Shown here: positions 33,698-41,812 of the stretch, piece after piece | Layout of the letters: every line of letters begins with the position of its first letter | Position numbering within the stretch: the first letter of the stretch is position 1 | DNA from: UMGS1601 sp964617585 | GTDB lineage: Bacteria; Bacillota; Clostridia; Oscillospirales; Ruminococcaceae | Reading direction: 5' to 3' | Length of the DNA: 64,000 nucleotides | NCBI GenBank assembly: GCA_964617585.1 | Contig: CAZTXS010000003.1 | Span: forward strand, 47,279 to 111,278 | Notes under the pieces: generated by a model | The model's input: the letters and a program-made list of their open reading frames with translations, nothing else | Told to the model about the DNA's origin: nothing | Database searches by the model: none | Translations under genes and position numbers: made by a program

Positions 33698-34993
33698 TTA
33701 CTTTATTTTTGCAGAATCCTTGATAAGTTCAACTGCTTTTCCGACCGCTACATCCTTTTTAAGAGCGTCAGGCGTAACATAGGACTTAACCTGCTTAACG
33801 TCCATCTTGTATGCGTCAGCCATTTTCTTAAACTCTTCTTCAATTTCGTCCTCCGAAACCTCTATGTTTTCATCAGAAGCAATCTTTTCAAGAGCGAGTC
33901 TGAGCTTAACCTGCTTCTCAGCCTGCTCACGATATGTTTTCTTCAACGTATCCATATCAGAACCCGTATACTGAAGATACGTTTCCAGACTGATTCCCTG
34001 AGGAGCAAGACGCTGAGTCATATCCTGAATCATCTCTTCAACTCTGTTTTCGTACATAACCTCAGGTATTTCACCCTCAAGGTTTTCAATAACCTGATCA
34101 AACAAAGCGCCCTCAACTTCGGAATCCGCTTTCTTTTCTTCTGCATCTTCAAGCTTTTTCTTAACATCTGCTTTTAGTTCTTCAACAGTGTCGAACTCAG
34201 ATGTATCCTTAACAAAATCATCATCAAGCTCAGGAAGCTCCTTAGCCTTAATCTCGTGTAGCTTGATTTTAAAAACTGCGTCCTGACCTGCTAAATCAGG
34301 CGCTCCGTAGTCATCAGGAAATTTAACATTAATATCAAATTCATCTCCAATGCTGTGACCGCAAACCTGCTCTTCAAATCCGGGAATAAACTGTCTGCTT
34401 CCGATTGAAAGTGTGAACCTTTCAGCCTTTCCGCCCTCAAAAGGAACGCCGTCCTTATATCCGTCAAAATCTATAACAACATCATCGCCGTCCCGGCAGG
34501 CTCTGTCGTCAATATCTATAATTCTCAAACCCTTTTGCCTTAAATTTTCAATGTCCTTATTTATATCTTCGTCAGTTACAGCATTGACAGTTTTTACAGC
34601 TTCTAATCCTTTATATTTTTTAACTGTTACCTCAGGCTTTGTAATACAGGTAACCTTAAGCTCAATTCCTTTTTCTTTATCAACAGAAGTCACTTCAACG
34701 TCCGGTCTTGTAACAAGCTCAAATCCTGCTTCTTCGACGGCAGTATCAACCTCACCGGGGACCAATGCATTCACAGCGTCCTCAAAGAAAACTCCCTCTC
34801 CGTATTCTTTTTCAATAAGCTTTCTTGTCGCCTTTCCTTTTCTGAAGCCGGGAACAGAAATATTCTTCTTCTGCTTCTGATAAGCGCTTTCAATAGCAGC
34901 TTCAAAAGCTTCTGCAGAAATCTCTATTTCCAGTTCATGCTTATTAGCTTCAACTTCCTTGCTAGATTTTACACTCATTATGACATCCTCCAA
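33698..34993 (-). CDS. tig: Trigger factor
   Basis: Ribosome-bound chaperone and peptidyl-prolyl isomerase for nascent chains. The 431-residue protein has the N-terminal ribosome-binding signature (ISVPGFRKGKATRKLIEKEYG), an FKBP-like PPIase domain (about 155-240, GDDVVIDFDGYKDGVPFEGG) and the helical C-terminal arms. It may start at MEDVIMSVKSS or at MSVKSSKEVE (residue 6); the second is the standard family start and has GGAGG correctly spaced. Confidence 0.97.
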   Translation of the reverse strand: MEDVIMSVKSSKEVEANKHELEIEISAEAFEAAIESAYQKQKKNISVPGFRKGKATRKLIEKEYGEGVFFEDAVNALVPGEVDTAVEEAGFELVTRPDVEVTSVDKEKGIELKVTCITKPEVTVKKYKGLEAVKTVNAVTDEDINKDIENLRQKGLRIIDIDDRACRDGDDVVIDFDGYKDGVPFEGGKAERFTLSIGSRQFIPGFEEQVCGHSIGDEFDINVKFPDDYGAPDLAGQDAVFKIKLHEIKAKELPELDDDFVKDTSEFDTVEELKADVKKKLEDAEEKKADSEVEGALFDQVIENLEGEIPEVMYENRVEEMIQDMTQRLAPQGISLETYLQYTGSDMDTLKKTYREQAEKQVKLRLALEKIASDENIEVSEDEIEEEFKKMADAYKMDVKQVKSYVTPDALKKDVAVGKAVELIKDSAKIK

Positions 34994-35056
34994 ATTTAAA
35001 ATATCTTAAATATTATATCACAGCAACAACCATAATTCAAGACATATTTGTTAATT

Positions 35057-35758
35057 TTAATCACTAATAATGTCAGTTATATCCAAGGGATCAAATTCAA
35101 GATAATCGCTGGATATAAGTCTGTAAAGTATTCCGTCAACTATTCCGTCTACAGCATAATTAGTCGCATTTCCGTGAATATGACCGTAAAAGCATTTGTT
35201 GATATTATATTTTTGTATAACTTCAAGTATTTCATAGTTCTTGTCATTTGCATAAATAGGCGGATAATGCAAAAATACCACGGGCTTCAGATTTTCTTTC
35301 AATGCCGATTGTATAGACATCTCGAGTCTGCTTGCCTCTCTTAAAAGGACTTTCCTGTCCGCTTCAACTCTGTTTTCATTTATCCATCCTCTTGTGCCGC
35401 ATATGCCTATATCTTCATATCGGTAGTGATTATTATTCAGTATTGAAAATGTTTTGAATCCGTTTTCCGAGAAGAACCTATCCATTTTGGTTTTTGTTTC
35501 CCACCAGTAGTCGTGATTGCCTTTAAGTAAAATCTTATGACCGTTCAGGTTCTCAACAAATTCAAAATCAGGTATAGCTTTATTAAGATTTATCGCCCAC
35601 GAAAAATCTCCCGGAAGAACAACTGTGTCTTCCGGTTTTATTTTTCTCTGCCAGTTTTCCTTCAGACGGCTTTGATAATCGTCCCATCCTTTAAAAATAT
35701 CCATAGGCTTATTAACGCCAAACGATAAATGAAGATCTCCAATAGTAAATAATGCCAA
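35057..35758 (-). CDS. Calcineurin-like metallophosphoesterase
   Basis: 233-residue protein with all five metal-site motifs of the superfamily in order: GDLHLSF, LPGDFSW, KGNHDYWW, FLHYPP and GHIHG. Substrate is unknown; related clostridial proteins are annotated only as phosphoesterases. No signal peptide or membrane segment is visible, so it is cytoplasmic. It stands alone leftward, ending about 60 bp from the tig start. Confidence 0.88.
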   Translation of the reverse strand: MALFTIGDLHLSFGVNKPMDIFKGWDDYQSRLKENWQRKIKPEDTVVLPGDFSWAINLNKAIPDFEFVENLNGHKILLKGNHDYWWETKTKMDRFFSENGFKTFSILNNNHYRYEDIGICGTRGWINENRVEADRKVLLREASRLEMSIQSALKENLKPVVFLHYPPIYANDKNYEILEVIQKYNINKCFYGHIHGNATNYAVDGIVDGILYRLISSDYLEFDPLDITDIISD

Positions 35759-35854
35759 ATTTAATCCTCCAAATTTCCCACTAATTTCCGAATAATTTTA
35801 ATTTAAATGCTTATAATAATTTTGCAAGACGAACTTGCGAAAGGAGATTTTGCT

Positions 35855-36019
35855 ATGCAAAATGATAAAATCCAAGGAATCAACTGTGATGTTTCAAGTT
35901 GTGTTTACAACAGAGATAACTGCGAATGTGTAGCAGGAAAAGTAGATATTTGTTGCTGCTGCGACAAACCTGACTGTTGTGATGAAACAATTTGCAGAAC
36001 ATTCAAGCCTAAGGGCTAA
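35855..36019 (+). CDS. Cys-rich DUF1540 protein
   Basis: 54-residue protein with eleven cysteines, in a DUF1540 pattern (CDVSSCVYNRDNCECVAGKV, then ICCCCDKPDCCDETIC). Such small proteins are common in endospore formers and probably bind metal; some have been linked to sporulation, but no role is shown here. The start with AAAGGAG 7 bases upstream (MQNDKIQG) is chosen over an upstream in-frame ATG at 35807. A stem (TTTGCAAG/CTTGCGAA) precedes and partly overlaps the SD. Confidence 0.8.
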   Translation: MQNDKIQGINCDVSSCVYNRDNCECVAGKVDICCCCDKPDCCDETICRTFKPKG

Positions 36020-36027
36020 ATCACAGA

Positions 36028-36057
36028 AAATCGTCTGTCTTAATCGGCGGACGATTT
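36028..36057 (-). terminator. Terminator after thrC
   Basis: AAATCGTC with GACGATTT; reading leftward the stem is followed by TTTTCTG. It lies 55 bp past the thrC stop and 9 bp past the DUF1540 stop, so it may affect both. Confidence 0.5.
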
Positions 36058-36111
36058 ACATATCAGCGAAGCGCTGTCGGCTCTGCGCTTTATATAATAA
36101 AAGCTTATTTC

Positions 36112-37605
36112 TCAGATTCCAAGAGATTTCAGAACAAAAGCTTTCATATCAGCCTTTTCAATAGTATCATCAAAACGAATTTCCTTATCTTTAAGCTCAG
36201 CCAAAGAGCGTGGAACTTCAAGCTTTGAAACCTCATAGAGCCTGTCTACAAGTTCAAATTCATTCATATTAGCGTCATATTCTCCCAGCGCTTCCAAAAC
36301 GCTGTTTGAGAATTTATAAGGACTTGCAGTAGACGCAATTATCGTTTTCGTCATATCATTTGTTTCGTTTCTGTAATCCTCATAAACCTTTACAGCAACA
36401 GCAGTATGGGTGTCGCAGGTATATGAATATTTATCATACTGCTCCTTTATGCACTCTTTAGTTTTATCATCATCACAGCAGCCGGCATAGAATTCTTCCT
36501 TCAAAATTGATTTAACCTCGTCTGAAACCTCGTATCTTCCGGATTCTGCGAGAGAACCGAACCATTCTTTTATCTGAGCGTCATTTTCACCGCACAGATG
36601 ATAAAGAAGTCTTTCCAGATTTGATGATATAAGTATGTCCATAGACGGCGAAATAGTCGTAAAAAACTGTCTGTTTCGGTCATAAATTCCTGTTTTGAGA
36701 AAATCAGTCAGCACATTGTTGAAATTAGAAGCGCATATAAGCTTATTAACGGGTACGCCCATCTTCTTAGCGTAATATGCCGCCAGTATATTTCCGAAGT
36801 TGCCTGTAGGCACAACTATATTAATCTTTTCACCCGGTTCAATCTCATAATCATAAACAAGCTGAGCATAAGAAGATACATAATAAATTATCTGCGGAGC
36901 TAGTCTGCCCCAGTTAATAGAATTGGCTGATGAGAACATCAAGCCGTTTTCGTCAAGCTTTTTTTCAACTTTTTTATCTGTAAATATTGCCTTAACGCCG
37001 TTTTGTGCGTCGTCAAAGTTCCCCTTTATTGCACAGACCGCAACGTTATTTCCTTCCTGAGTAGTCATTTGTTTTTTCTGCATTGGCGAAACGCCGTCAA
37101 CAGGATAGAAAACCATAATCTGCGTTCCGTCAACATCTCTGAAACCTTCGAGAGCAGCTTTTCCAGTATCTCCCGAAGTGGCAACCAAAATAACAACCTT
37201 TTTATCAAGATTGATTTTTTTTAACGATGTTGTAATCAGATAAGGCAGTATCTGCAAAGCCATATCCTTAAAAGCACAAGTAGGTCCGTGCCAAAGCTCT
37301 AACATATACGTTCCGTCAAAAAGATGAGCAAGCTCGCATATGTTTTTCGTATCAAAATTTTTGTCGCTGTATGCATTATCTACGCAGTATCTGATTTCAG
37401 CACCACTGAAGTCGGTAAGATACTTTGAAAAAATAAACGCAGCTCTTTCAGGATAACTCATTTCGCCTAAGGTTTTTATATCGTCAAACGTAATCTCAGG
37501 AATTTCACTTGGTACAAATAAACCGCCTTCCTTTGAAATTCCCTGCGCAATAGCTTGTGCAGAAGTTACGTTTACATTGCTGTTTCTCGTACTTTTATAA
37601 TACAT
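36112..37605 (-). CDS. thrC: Threonine synthase
   Basis: PLP enzyme converting O-phosphohomoserine to threonine. The 497-residue protein is of the long (class I) type: N-terminal MYYKSTRNSNVNVTSAQAIAQG-like segment, PLP-lysine in WHGPTCAFKDMALQ (Lys113), VATSGDTGKAALEGF, and VPTGNFGNILAAYYAKKMG. The C-terminal KLEVPRSLAELK is also typical. No hom or thrB gene is adjacent, so it is a stand-alone unit. The 5' flank holds repeat copy B, not a T-box. Confidence 0.97.
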   Translation of the reverse strand: MYYKSTRNSNVNVTSAQAIAQGISKEGGLFVPSEIPEITFDDIKTLGEMSYPERAAFIFSKYLTDFSGAEIRYCVDNAYSDKNFDTKNICELAHLFDGTYMLELWHGPTCAFKDMALQILPYLITTSLKKINLDKKVVILVATSGDTGKAALEGFRDVDGTQIMVFYPVDGVSPMQKKQMTTQEGNNVAVCAIKGNFDDAQNGVKAIFTDKKVEKKLDENGLMFSSANSINWGRLAPQIIYYVSSYAQLVYDYEIEPGEKINIVVPTGNFGNILAAYYAKKMGVPVNKLICASNFNNVLTDFLKTGIYDRNRQFFTTISPSMDILISSNLERLLYHLCGENDAQIKEWFGSLAESGRYEVSDEVKSILKEEFYAGCCDDDKTKECIKEQYDKYSYTCDTHTAVAVKVYEDYRNETNDMTKTIIASTASPYKFSNSVLEALGEYDANMNEFELVDRLYEVSKLEVPRSLAELKDKEIRFDDTIEKADMKAFVLKSLGI

Positions 37606-37632
37606 AAAATCACCATACCTCCGGAATTAGTT

Positions 37633-37770
37633 TATAACTTAGACAAGATGTCCCCCGCCTCTATAGCGGCAGATTCAATTACCCGTTCAGTAGTGGAATA
37701 CAATCCCCTACTGACCGGCCGATCGGCATTGCCGACCTTTGCCACGTTGAATGACGGGCAAGCCCTTATT
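37633..37770 (-). repeat. Structured intergenic repeat, full copy B
   Basis: Reverse-oriented copy of the 30570-30710 element. Stem 2 is perfect here (GGTCGGC/GCCGATC), and stem 3 (CAGTAG/CTACTG, then GGGAT/ATTCC with a G-U) stays paired although several bases differ from copy A. It fills the gap between yraN (stop at 37779) and thrC (start at 37605). Confidence 0.85.
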
Positions 37771-37778
37771 AAATATTG

Positions 37779-38141
37779 TCACCTGCTTGAGTCAAAAGCG
37801 CTGACATAATACTTTAATTTTATAACCTTATTATTTTTCAGTTCAACCACCGCAACGTCGAATCTGCATTTAGGCAAAGATTTGATGTTGCTCAAAAAAC
37901 GATTCGCCGTATATATAATATGCCGTCTTTTTTCGGCGGTAATTGCTTCTTCACCCGAAGATAACGAACTGAGCTTTCTTGTTTTTACTTCAACAAAGCA
38001 AACCGTATCGTTTTTCTTTGCGATAATGTCAATCTCTCCGCCCTTGACCGTAAAATTTCTTTTCAGTATTTCATAACCGTTTTGAGTAAGATAACTGCAA
38101 ACCGTCCGTTCGCCTATATCCCCTATTTCCCTGCTTTTCAT
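37779..38141 (-). CDS. yraN: UPF0102 (YraN) family nuclease-fold protein
   Basis: 120-residue protein of the YraN family. The motif KGGEIDIIAKKNDTVCFVEVKTRK has the D-(x)n-ExK arrangement of restriction-endonuclease-like folds, and the N-terminal GERTVCSYLTQNGYEIL is typical. A Holliday-junction-resolvase-like role is predicted for the family but not proven. Its ATG overlaps the rnhB stop by 4 bp; rnhB-yraN coupling is common. Confidence 0.88.
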   Translation of the reverse strand: MKSREIGDIGERTVCSYLTQNGYEILKRNFTVKGGEIDIIAKKNDTVCFVEVKTRKLSSLSSGEEAITAEKRRHIIYTANRFLSNIKSLPKCRFDVAVVELKNNKVIKLKYYVSAFDSSR

Positions 38142-38740
38142 ACGTTATTCAGAACCTTCTTCAGAAAGCTTGGTCTATGCACGGGAGAAATTCCATACTT
38201 TTCAATCATCTCGTAATGAAGCTTTGTTCCGTATCCCTTATGCTTAGAAAACATATATTGAGGATAAAGTTTGTCAAGCTCTTTCATATATCTGTCCCTT
38301 GCAACCTTTGCCAGAATTGAAGCGGCCGCAATTGACTGAGATTTAGCGTCGCCCTTTACGACTGCTTCAGTTGAAATGTTATCAAGCTCAGGCGCTTTGT
38401 TTCCGTCTATCAGAGCAAGCTCGGGCTTAATGTCCAAACCCTCGACAGCTCTTTTCATAGCAAGCATTGCAGCGTTCAAAATATTAATCTGTTCAATTTC
38501 CTGAACGCTTGCAGCCGCAATACAAAAGGCTTTTGCTTTTTCGGTTATTTCATCAAAAAGGATTTCCCTTTTCTTTTCGCTAAGCTTCTTTGAATCGTTA
38601 ATCCCCTCGATAACAGTGTCTTCATCAAATATAACTGCCGCCGCATAAACATCTCCCGCCAGAGGTCCTCTGCCTGCCTCGTCAACGCCGCAAATGATTC
38701 TTCCGTTTCTTAAGCTTCGGTCAAATTCGTATAATTCCAC
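38138..38740 (-). CDS. rnhB: Ribonuclease HII
   Basis: Removes RNA from RNA-DNA hybrids and initiates ribonucleotide excision. The 200-residue protein has the GVDEAGRGPLAGDV motif (Asp20, Glu21), SKKLSEKKRE, and SILAKVARDRYM; the C-terminal KHKGYGTKLHYE is the family hallmark. It lies 2 bp downstream of rbgA and is coupled to yraN. Confidence 0.97.
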   Translation of the reverse strand: MELYEFDRSLRNGRIICGVDEAGRGPLAGDVYAAAVIFDEDTVIEGINDSKKLSEKKREILFDEITEKAKAFCIAAASVQEIEQINILNAAMLAMKRAVEGLDIKPELALIDGNKAPELDNISTEAVVKGDAKSQSIAAASILAKVARDRYMKELDKLYPQYMFSKHKGYGTKLHYEMIEKYGISPVHRPSFLKKVLNNV

Positions 38741-38742
38741 TT

Positions 38743-39642
38743 TTACTTTATATCCTTAGGAGCTTCAACCGTCAAGCTCCCAAGTTTTCCTCCTCTGAAT
38801 TCATCTAAAACAGTTATTGCCGCTCTTTCTGTGTTTATGTTTCCGCCTGAAATTAAAAACCCGCGCTTCTTCCCGATACGTTCCAACAATTCAAAACCAA
38901 CGGTACAGTTGCTCATTGACATCTCGTCATCAGGAAGCTCGTCAATGCTGACGTCATATCTGTCGACGATATTCTGAGGATATTTATCAAGCAGAAACTG
39001 AAGCAAACGGCAAGCCAGATATTCCATATCAATTACATCGTCTTTCACAGCGCCTGTAAATGCTAAATGCTCGCCGACGGTTTTATCTGCAAACTTAGGC
39101 CACAAAACACCCGGCATATCCAAAAGTTCGATTTCTTTTCCTATTGAAACCCATTGCTTTCCCCTGGTAACGCCCGGTCTGTCCTCGACCCTTGCCCTTT
39201 TAGAGCCTGCCAATCTGTTGATAAGCGATGATTTTCCTACATTCGGAATACCGACAATCATAATCCTTATAGGTCTGCCGATCATGCCTTTATTGTTCCA
39301 AATATTAATTTGTTCTTTTAAAAGCTCTTTAAGAGCAGGAATGAATTTATTTAATCCCTTACCGCTTCTGCAATCTGCTGCAATAGCCGTAATGCCCTTT
39401 TTCTTGTAGTAATCCAGCCACATTGAAGTAGCTGTTTCGTCAGCGGCATCGCATTTATTCAGAATTATAAGCCTTGGCTTTGAACCAACAAGCCGATCCA
39501 TTTCGGGATTTCTGCTGGATATTGGTATACGCGCATCCGTCATTTCGACAACTGCGTCAACAAGCTTGAGGTTTGACTGCATTATACGCCGGGTCTTAGC
39601 CATATGACCCGGAAACCACTGAACATTTATCTCGTTGCCCAT
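38743..39642 (-). CDS. rbgA: Ribosome biogenesis GTPase YlqF/RbgA
   Basis: Circularly permuted GTPase required for late 50S assembly. The 299-residue protein has the permuted order: NKCD-type G4 (LIILNKCDAAD), then G1 GIPNVGKSSLIN, G2 (PGVTRGKQW) and G3 (LLDMPGVLWP). N-terminal INVQWFPGHMAKTRR is the YlqF signature. The gene order rplS-lepB-rbgA-rnhB is conserved in Firmicutes. Confidence 0.96.
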   Translation of the reverse strand: MGNEINVQWFPGHMAKTRRIMQSNLKLVDAVVEMTDARIPISSRNPEMDRLVGSKPRLIILNKCDAADETATSMWLDYYKKKGITAIAADCRSGKGLNKFIPALKELLKEQINIWNNKGMIGRPIRIMIVGIPNVGKSSLINRLAGSKRARVEDRPGVTRGKQWVSIGKEIELLDMPGVLWPKFADKTVGEHLAFTGAVKDDVIDMEYLACRLLQFLLDKYPQNIVDRYDVSIDELPDDEMSMSNCTVGFELLERIGKKRGFLISGGNINTERAAITVLDEFRGGKLGSLTVEAPKDIK

Positions 39643-39672
39643 ATTACCTCCGTTTTAAATGACAAAATTCCG

Positions 39673-40257
39673 CTATTTTAATATTCCGAAGCTGTCAAAC
39701 GGAAATATTCTCAGTACCGCTTTTCCCAAAACGTCTTTGGTAGGAATGCAGCCGACCATAGGGCTTCTGCTGTCGGTTGAATGATTTCTGTTATCCCCCA
39801 TAACAAATACATAACCATCAGGAACAGTCATAGGATATTCATATCCGCCTTCATTACGGCTTGTAGGTTCGTTTATATAAGGTTCATCCAGTATTTTACC
39901 GTCAACGGTTACGGTATGATTATCAAAATCTATATCTATAGTTTGGCCCTCGGTAGCAATGACCCTTTTAATTATGGTCTTGTTTAACCCCTCGGAATTT
40001 GCAACGACTATATCTCCTTGCTTGGGTGTATAAAAAAGATGAGAAATGATAAGCCTTTGACCGTCCTCAAGAGTGGGAAACATTGAATCTCCGTCTACTA
40101 TTACCATTCTGAACAAAAAAGTAAAAACCAATATAACTATCAGTATTGAAACGGCTATTGATTCGAGCCATTCCAAAGCCTCATTCCCGGCCGACTTTTT
40201 TTGTTTGAATTTCTTATAATCATCACTGCTGTAAATTATATCTTTGTCTTCCATCAT
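39673..40257 (-). CDS. lepB: Signal peptidase I
   Basis: Membrane serine-lysine protease removing signal peptides. The 194-residue protein has one N-terminal membrane segment (about 33-52), nucleophile Ser58 in GDSMFPTL, the catalytic Lys in IKRVIATEGQ, and GDNRNHSTDSR near the end. It is the short Gram-positive form. The SD is weak and follows a run of GGG/CC; a second Met at position 2 is an alternative start. Confidence 0.96.
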   Translation of the reverse strand: MMEDKDIIYSSDDYKKFKQKKSAGNEALEWLESIAVSILIVILVFTFLFRMVIVDGDSMFPTLEDGQRLIISHLFYTPKQGDIVVANSEGLNKTIIKRVIATEGQTIDIDFDNHTVTVDGKILDEPYINEPTSRNEGGYEYPMTVPDGYVFVMGDNRNHSTDSRSPMVGCIPTKDVLGKAVLRIFPFDSFGILK

Positions 40258-40411
40258 AATACATACCCGGTATAGGGTATCCTCCCGTTCAAATATTTTA
40301 TGTCAGCTATAAAATCATATCAAATATGCTTTTCAAATTAATAGCAGCCTAATATAAATTCATATTATATTCTAACAAAAAGTAAATTAAATTTCAAGTC
40401 CCTTAAAAAAG

Positions 40412-40440
40412 AAAAAGGAACAAAGCAAATTGTTCCTTTA
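40412..40440 (-). terminator. Terminator after rplS
   Basis: Leftward TAAAGGAACA-ATTTGCTT-TGTTCCTTT with a T-rich run after it. It separates rplS from lepB. Confidence 0.85.
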
Positions 40441-40447
40441 ATAACAA

Positions 40448-40792
40448 TTATTTAATTGCTTCTTTAACCTTAGCTGCCTTACCTACTCTATCTCTCAGAT
40501 AGTATAGTTTAGCTCTGCGAACACGTCCGTGTCTTACGACTTCAACCTTTTCAACTATCGGGGAATGTACCGGGAATACTCTTTCAATTCCGCAGCCATG
40601 CGCAACGCGGCGAACAGTAAATGTTTCGTTCACACCGCCATGCTTTTTAGAAATAATAGTTCCCTCAAAAATTTGAATTCTCGACTTGTCGCCTTCCTTA
40701 ATCTTAACGTGTACCTTTACGGTATCACCGATGTTAAGAACCGGAACTTCAGATTTAAGGCTTGAATTTGAAATAAGCTTTAAAGCGTCCAC
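40448..40792 (-). CDS. rplS: 50S ribosomal protein L19
   Basis: Large-subunit protein at the subunit interface. The 114-residue protein has DTVKVHVKIKEGDKSRIQIF, GTIISKKHGG, ETFTVRRVAHGCGIERVFP and the C-terminal KLYYLRDRVGKAAK. The length is typical. It has its own promoter and a roughly 130-base structured leader, and ends at a terminator, so it may be separate from lepB-rbgA despite gene order. Confidence 0.98.
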   Translation of the reverse strand: MDALKLISNSSLKSEVPVLNIGDTVKVHVKIKEGDKSRIQIFEGTIISKKHGGVNETFTVRRVAHGCGIERVFPVHSPIVEKVEVVRHGRVRRAKLYYLRDRVGKAAKVKEAIK

Positions 40793-40803
40793 TTTAAATA
40801 CCT

Positions 40804-40922
40804 CCTGTTAATTTTCAGACATTCATACATTTTGCTTGACAAAATCAGAGGACTATCCGCTTTAATGTCTTGCCAACGGCAGGCATTAACTCTCGTCGCA
40901 GTGGGCGACGGTAAATCAAATG
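40804..40922 (-). promoter_or_regulatory. Structured 5' leader of rplS
   Basis: The 5' UTR contains CGTCGCCCACTGCGACG (stem CGTCGC/GCGACG) and TTAATGCCTGCC-GTT-GGCA-AGA-CATTAA, followed by a possible AGAG/CTCT pairing. Autoregulatory L19 leaders are known in Firmicutes; I cannot confirm that this is one by eye. Confidence 0.45.
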
Positions 40923-40929
40923 CTTATTC

Positions 40930-40958
40930 ATTATATCATAACTCAACAGCTATTTCAA
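40930..40958 (-). promoter_or_regulatory. Sigma-A-type promoter of rplS
   Basis: Leftward TTGAAA (40953-40958), 17 bases, TATAAT (40930-40935). Confidence 0.75.
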
Positions 40959-41005
40959 GATTTTATTTAAATTTTTTATAAATTATTTATGTACTTATTG
41001 GCAAA

Positions 41006-41578
41006 TCAACAAAGAATTTCCGAAACAACTATATAAATCAAGGTTATAATAAGCGAAAAGTTGGTTATCCTCTTATAAATCATTAATATTATAACACAGA
41101 TAGTCAAAAGAACAAGCACAGAACGTATAACCTTATAAGCCGAATTCATTGCAACAGAAACTGAATCTTCAAAAACCAGCTTTAAAACACGTCCGCCGTC
41201 AAAATATTTATAAGGCAAAAGGTTAAACAGACCAAGCACAAGGCTTGTATACGCAAACTGCGTCAATATCCGCCTGAAAATAAAAAAGCAAATTATATTT
41301 ACTCCGGCTCCTGCAAGCAGTACATAAATTTCACTTTTTTTGCTGTATAGCCTGTTCGATTCGGTTTTAAGCTTGATACCTCCTCCGTATAAGGTTATTT
41401 CAGTGACGGGAACGCAGAACTTATACATCATAAGCATATGTCCGAATTCATGTATAAAGCAGCACAACAGAGCCGTAACAACCGCAAAATTATTCCCTAT
41501 AAAAAACAAAACCGCAAGCACGGCAAAAAAGCTGAACGATAATTTTATCTTGTAATCTTTTATGTTGAATTCCAGCAT
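41006..41578 (-). CDS. M50 site-2 protease, possibly SpoIVFB-like
   Basis: Multipass intramembrane metalloprotease, 190 residues. The HExxH motif is HEFGH (43-47) inside a hydrophobic helix, with the third ligand in NLLPYKYFDGGR (Asp127). TEITLYGGGIKL after the first helix resembles SpoIVFB, which releases pro-SigK, but the C-terminal CBS domain of Bacillus SpoIVFB is missing and no SpoIVFA gene is adjacent. It follows spoVM directly, which hints at sporulation. Another M50 role (regulated proteolysis of another anchor) remains possible. Confidence 0.8.
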   Translation of the reverse strand: MLEFNIKDYKIKLSFSFFAVLAVLFFIGNNFAVVTALLCCFIHEFGHMLMMYKFCVPVTEITLYGGGIKLKTESNRLYSKKSEIYVLLAGAGVNIICFFIFRRILTQFAYTSLVLGLFNLLPYKYFDGGRVLKLVFEDSVSVAMNSAYKVIRSVLVLLTICVIILMIYKRITNFSLIITLIYIVVSEILC

Positions 41579-41636
41579 ATAAATTCCCTTTGAATTTTTT
41601 ATTCATAAAAATATATGCTTGTAATCCTGATAATAT

Positions 41637-41668
41637 GAAAAGTGCCTGACGCTGAAGTCAAGCACTTT
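41637..41668 (-). terminator. Terminator after spoVM
   Basis: Leftward AAAGTGCTTGAC-TTCAGC-GTCAGGCACTTT followed by a T-rich run, 3 bp after the spoVM stop. Confidence 0.8.
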
Positions 41669-41671
41669 AGT

Positions 41672-41755
41672 TTAACAATCAGTATTTTTAACCTTAAATA
41701 CCACCCTGAATATTCCCGATATAAGCTTAGGCGGTTTTACCAATACGATTTTCAT
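41672..41755 (-). CDS. spoVM: Stage V sporulation protein M
   Basis: 27-residue amphipathic helix peptide. The start MKIVLVKPPKLISGIF and the following RVVFKVK match the SpoVM pattern (MK-x-I/V-x-x-PK-x-x-x-GI-x-R with a hydrophobic basic tail; B. subtilis has MKFYTIKLPKFLGGIVR). SpoVM recognises the convex forespore surface and recruits SpoIVA. An AGGAG ribosome site is 8 bases upstream. The location, after thiN in the prpC-prkC-rsgA-thiN cluster, is exactly as in B. subtilis. Two prolines side by side (PP) differ from the single Pro9 of Bacillus. Confidence 0.88.
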   Translation of the reverse strand: MKIVLVKPPKLISGIFRVVFKVKNTDC

Positions 41756-41812
41756 ATGTAATCACTCCTGATTCTAAGAATACTTCATAATATTCATCTC
41801 AGACTGAAATTG

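Noticed and set aside
34413..34880. 155-codon open frame on the + strand inside tig
   Set aside because: It is antisense to a strongly conserved gene, is Ser/Thr/Phe-rich as antisense frames of this composition are, and has no SD.
37606..37778. Threonine T-box upstream of thrC
   Set aside because: The spacer is filled by the structured repeat; no T-box motif or specifier is present.
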